Assembly (NCBI GenBank): GCA_028293465.1
Contig: JAQGOT010000746.1
Span: 1-8,334, forward strand
Source of the DNA: Pedosphaera sp.
GTDB taxonomy: Bacteria; Verrucomicrobiota; Verrucomicrobiia; Limisphaerales; Pedosphaeraceae
Direction of reading: 5' to 3'
Length of the DNA stretch: 8,334 bases
This document shows, one piece after another, positions 6,779-8,334 of this stretch. The translations under genes and the position numbers were made by a program. A model generated the notes under the pieces. It did no database searches. It worked only from the letters and a program-made list of their open reading frames with translations, and had not been told where the DNA came from. Each line of letters opens with the position of its first letter. The first letter of the stretch is position 1.

Positions 6779-6946
6779 CCCGCTCCCCTCCCCGGCCGGC
6801 GATGCCTTCCCCCGCGCCTGCTGCCGGACGGTGTCGTTTTCGTTGTCGTCATGCCCCCCATTAACGGGGACAAACTCGCGAACGACAATCCTGTTGGTTG
6901 CGGCATTTGCCGGTTGCGGAACCGCAGCGGGCTTTTCCGCAACCGC
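6779..6946 (-). other. Gap between the 405-aa and KTSC genes, open in frame but without a start codon
   Basis: These 168 bases (56 codons) contain no stop in the frame shared by the 405-aa gene and the KTSC gene. Read on the minus strand they would encode an Ala/Pro-rich stretch, then IVVREFVPVNGG, then an Asp/Asn-rich and Gly-rich linker. There is no usual start codon. The part nearest the 405-aa stop holds the hairpin listed separately, and the part nearest the KTSC ATG holds its ribosome binding site. It may be a plain intergenic spacer or the linker of a former fusion. Confidence 0.4.
6896..6945. repeat. Inverted and direct GGTTGCGG repeats forming a strong hairpin
   Basis: An 11-base perfect inverted repeat pairs 6911-6921 (CGGTTGCGGAA) with 6935-6945 (TTCCGCAACCG) across a 13-base loop. 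A further direct copy of GGTTGCGG lies at 6896-6903, and a CGGCA/TGCCG mini-palindrome at 6901-6912. On the minus strand the hairpin begins one base after the TGA of the 405-aa gene. It could end or protect that transcript, but there is no T-tract, so a classical intrinsic terminator is not supported. It could also be a REP-like dispersed element. Confidence 0.7.
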
Positions 6947-8164
6947 TCAACCGGGCCGGGCCATCGAGCGCAACTGCTTGCTCACATCCGGTGCCAGGCG
7001 CGATTTGAAATCCGAGCGGCTTTTCAAGGTGCCGGTTTTGCCCTGCTGCTTCCAAATCATCCTCAAGGCCGGTTCCGTGCAGGTCTCCGCCGTTTTGGCA
7101 TCCTGGGCCAGAATGTAAGGCACCAAGGCCTTGTCCGCCCATCCCTTCGCCGTGCTCTTGGTCAGCTTCGGCAAATCCAAACTGGCCTGGATGGCTGCCA
7201 ACGCCTCGGGCTCCAACGCCGGTTCCCCGATTCCGCCCCAGGTGCGCTGCGCAAATGCCACGGCGTCCGGTTCCGGTGCCTTCATCCGGATGGCATGCTG
7301 CCTGGCCTCGCGAAAGCTCTGGCCACAGACGTGAAACCGCCAGACTAACCCGTCCAGGTAACGCACCATCGGCGTCTCGGGCCGGAACTTCGCGCCCTCG
7401 CTGGTGTTCAGCGGATAATCGGCCCCCAACTGGAGCTTGTCAGCCAATTCCTCAAAGCGCTTCTTGCTGTTCACAAACCGGTGGCGCAGCATCGGCCAGC
7501 CATTCATCTCCCGCGTGGCGCTTCTCAGTTTCTCCGGAAATTCATCCGCCATTGCTTCCAGCGCCTGCATTCGGTTGTACGCCTCCCAGGCAAAAATGGC
7601 CGGCCAACCATCTTCAAAGGCGCCGTCTTCCTGCTTGCCATCCTCCGGAAAGAGCTCCTGATAACGCTCGATCAGTTTCCCCGCTTTGGACCCGTCACCA
7701 ACCGCATGACCAATTGCGCCGCAAAGCAGATCACTGTTCTTGGAAAAGTGAGCCAACGCACTTACCACCGGGGCAAGATCCCGGAAGATCAGCGCCAAAG
7801 CGAATTCAAGTTGTCCCAGAACCAAGGCCGCGCGCTCCTGAATCCCTGCGTTTTGCAATTTCTCGCCTGCCGCCGCCACGCAATGAGCCTCCCCGACCAT
7901 GTCGCCAATCGCGGCCACCAAGGCGCGTGCGGGAGCGGACAACTCTGCGGCCAGCATATTGTCCGGCTCCTTTGCCAGCACCTCCAGCATGGACACCGTT
8001 TCCGCCGGGTTTTTGAAAAGAGAGACCCGCTTTTGCTGATTGCGCCCGCCTTCGATCATCGCAGTAGCGAGCAACCGCATCGCCTCCTCGGGTGAATTCA
8101 ATTGCTTCTTCAGCGCCGCAAGCCGCGCCGGCAAAACCTGCCCTGACTGCCCTGGTCTTTTCAT
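6947..8164 (-). CDS. Unrecognised, mostly helical 405-aa protein
   Basis: I do not recognise this protein. It is soluble, with no signal peptide or transmembrane segment, and strongly alpha-helical: Ala/Leu/Glu-rich helices at ~10-40, 52-150 and 160-215. A more individual central part follows: GWPAIFAWEAYNRMQAL (186-202), NGWPMLRHRF (221-230) and RPETPMVRYLDGLVWRFHVC (261-280). The C-terminal part is basic (KTGTLKSRSDFKSRL, 376-390). Four cysteines (95, 148, 280, 362) are far apart and suggest no metal site. The ATG at 8164 has CGGAG about nine bases upstream. Codon use and composition look like those of its neighbours, and continuous coding over 1.2 kb with strong amino-acid structure supports a real gene. 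It runs in the same direction as, and shares a frame with, the KTSC gene 168 bases downstream. I infer no function. Confidence 0.8.
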   Translation of the reverse strand: MKRPGQSGQVLPARLAALKKQLNSPEEAMRLLATAMIEGGRNQQKRVSLFKNPAETVSMLEVLAKEPDNMLAAELSAPARALVAAIGDMVGEAHCVAAAGEKLQNAGIQERAALVLGQLEFALALIFRDLAPVVSALAHFSKNSDLLCGAIGHAVGDGSKAGKLIERYQELFPEDGKQEDGAFEDGWPAIFAWEAYNRMQALEAMADEFPEKLRSATREMNGWPMLRHRFVNSKKRFEELADKLQLGADYPLNTSEGAKFRPETPMVRYLDGLVWRFHVCGQSFREARQHAIRMKAPEPDAVAFAQRTWGGIGEPALEPEALAAIQASLDLPKLTKSTAKGWADKALVPYILAQDAKTAETCTEPALRMIWKQQGKTGTLKSRSDFKSRLAPDVSKQLRSMARPG

Positions 8165-8189
8165 GCTCTTGATCTCCGTAGGTCGTCGA

Positions 8190-8273
8190 TTAAAAAACCC
8201 GCCAAGTGAAACTGAGTTCGCCCCCGAGGGGCGCCGGAATCCTTAACCAAACGGCCCCAACCCTGCAAGCCAT
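8190..8273 (-). CDS. Possible 27-aa leader peptide ORF
   Basis: Short ORF on the minus strand starting ATG at 8273 and ending TAA at 8190, 25 bases before the ATG of the 405-aa gene. Its start is preceded by GGAGG four bases upstream, a better ribosome site than most genes here. The peptide begins MACRVGAVWL and ends SFTWRVF. Its middle is encoded by a 6-bp GC hairpin (8219-8233), and its last codons run into a T6 tract on the minus strand (8192-8197). It is too short to exclude chance. Confidence 0.28.
   Translation of the reverse strand: MACRVGAVWLRIPAPLGGELSFTWRVF
8219..8233. repeat. GC-rich 6-bp hairpin upstream of the 405-aa gene
   Basis: CGCCCC (8219-8224), loop CGA, GGGGCG (8228-8233) is a perfect short palindrome. 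On the minus strand it lies about 20 bases before a T6 run, too far for a standard intrinsic terminator. Confidence 0.4.
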
Positions 8274-8300
8274 CAGTCCTCCAACTTTCCGAATCTTCAA

Positions 8301-8323
8301 ATTTCAGCATTTCAGCATTTTAG
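8301..8323. repeat. Short AT-rich tandem repeat at the window end
   Basis: ATTTCAGC occurs twice in tandem (8301-8308, 8309-8316), followed by a partial ATTTTAG (8317-8323). On the minus strand the last unit gives TAAAAT, a five-of-six match to a -10 box, but the -35 would fall at or beyond the window edge. From here to the 27-aa ORF (8274-8334) I see no gene. Confidence 0.5.
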
Positions 8324-8334
8324 TCTTTCAGAAT

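Noticed and set aside
6896..6945. CRISPR array or intrinsic terminator from the GGTTGCGG repeats
   Set aside because: Repeats are only 8 bases, partly inverted and irregularly spaced, so this is not CRISPR; the hairpin lacks a T-tract on either strand, so a standard terminator is unsupported.
6831..7118. Plus-strand frame with a lipoprotein-like stretch (LLVAAFAGC)
   Set aside because: It is antisense to the end of the 405-aa gene and the hairpin region, the continuation after the cysteine has no domain character, and no ribosome site was evident.
4612..8164. An integrated prophage suggested by the gp27-like and KTSC genes
   Set aside because: There is no integrase, terminase large subunit, portal, capsid or tail gene, and no attachment-site repeats. 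A solo or domesticated gene is more economical.

Overview
The window looks like a GC-rich Gram-negative chromosome, most plausibly a Verrucomicrobiota (Limisphaerales/Pedosphaera-like) bacterium or a relative. An outer membrane is implied by the beta-barrel protein and the polysaccharide export machinery. The phylum is an inference from the flavour of the accessory proteins and cannot be proven from the sequence alone.

Left part (1-386): the first ~230 bases appear to be the broken remains of a CapA-type (poly-gamma-glutamate capsule / metallophosphatase-like) gene, recognisable in three successive reading frames. A perfect TTGACA hexamer lies inside the end of this relic and may belong to the promoter of the operon that follows. 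Bases 239-386 would be its untranslated leader.

Central plus-strand operon (387-4495): three tightly packed genes encode (i) an outer-membrane beta-barrel protein, (ii) a short OPX (Wza-like polysaccharide export) protein with no C-terminal membrane helix, and (iii) a Wzc-like polysaccharide co-polymerase fused to a BY-family tyrosine kinase. Together they form a plausible trans-envelope exopolysaccharide export route. The inner-membrane kinase/co-polymerase would control chain length and cycling, the OPX protein would bridge the periplasm, and the separate beta-barrel would supply the outer-membrane pore. No Wzx, Wzy or priming glycosyltransferase lies inside the window.

Right part, minus strand (8273 down to 4612), convergent with the operon: a possible 27-codon leader ORF, an unrecognised mostly helical 405-aa protein, a 70-aa KTSC-domain protein, a 240-aa phage Mu gp27-like protein, and a WcaI/WbuB-type GT4 glycosyltransferase. 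The last three are joined by two 4-base ATGA overlaps and so look translationally coupled. The glycosyltransferase fits the exopolysaccharide locus. Its coupling to a phage-like protein and a KTSC protein is the odd part of the window. A 10-bp tandem repeat sits in the coding end of the gp27-like gene, and a strong hairpin sits one base after the stop of the 405-aa gene, which is in the same frame as the KTSC gene.
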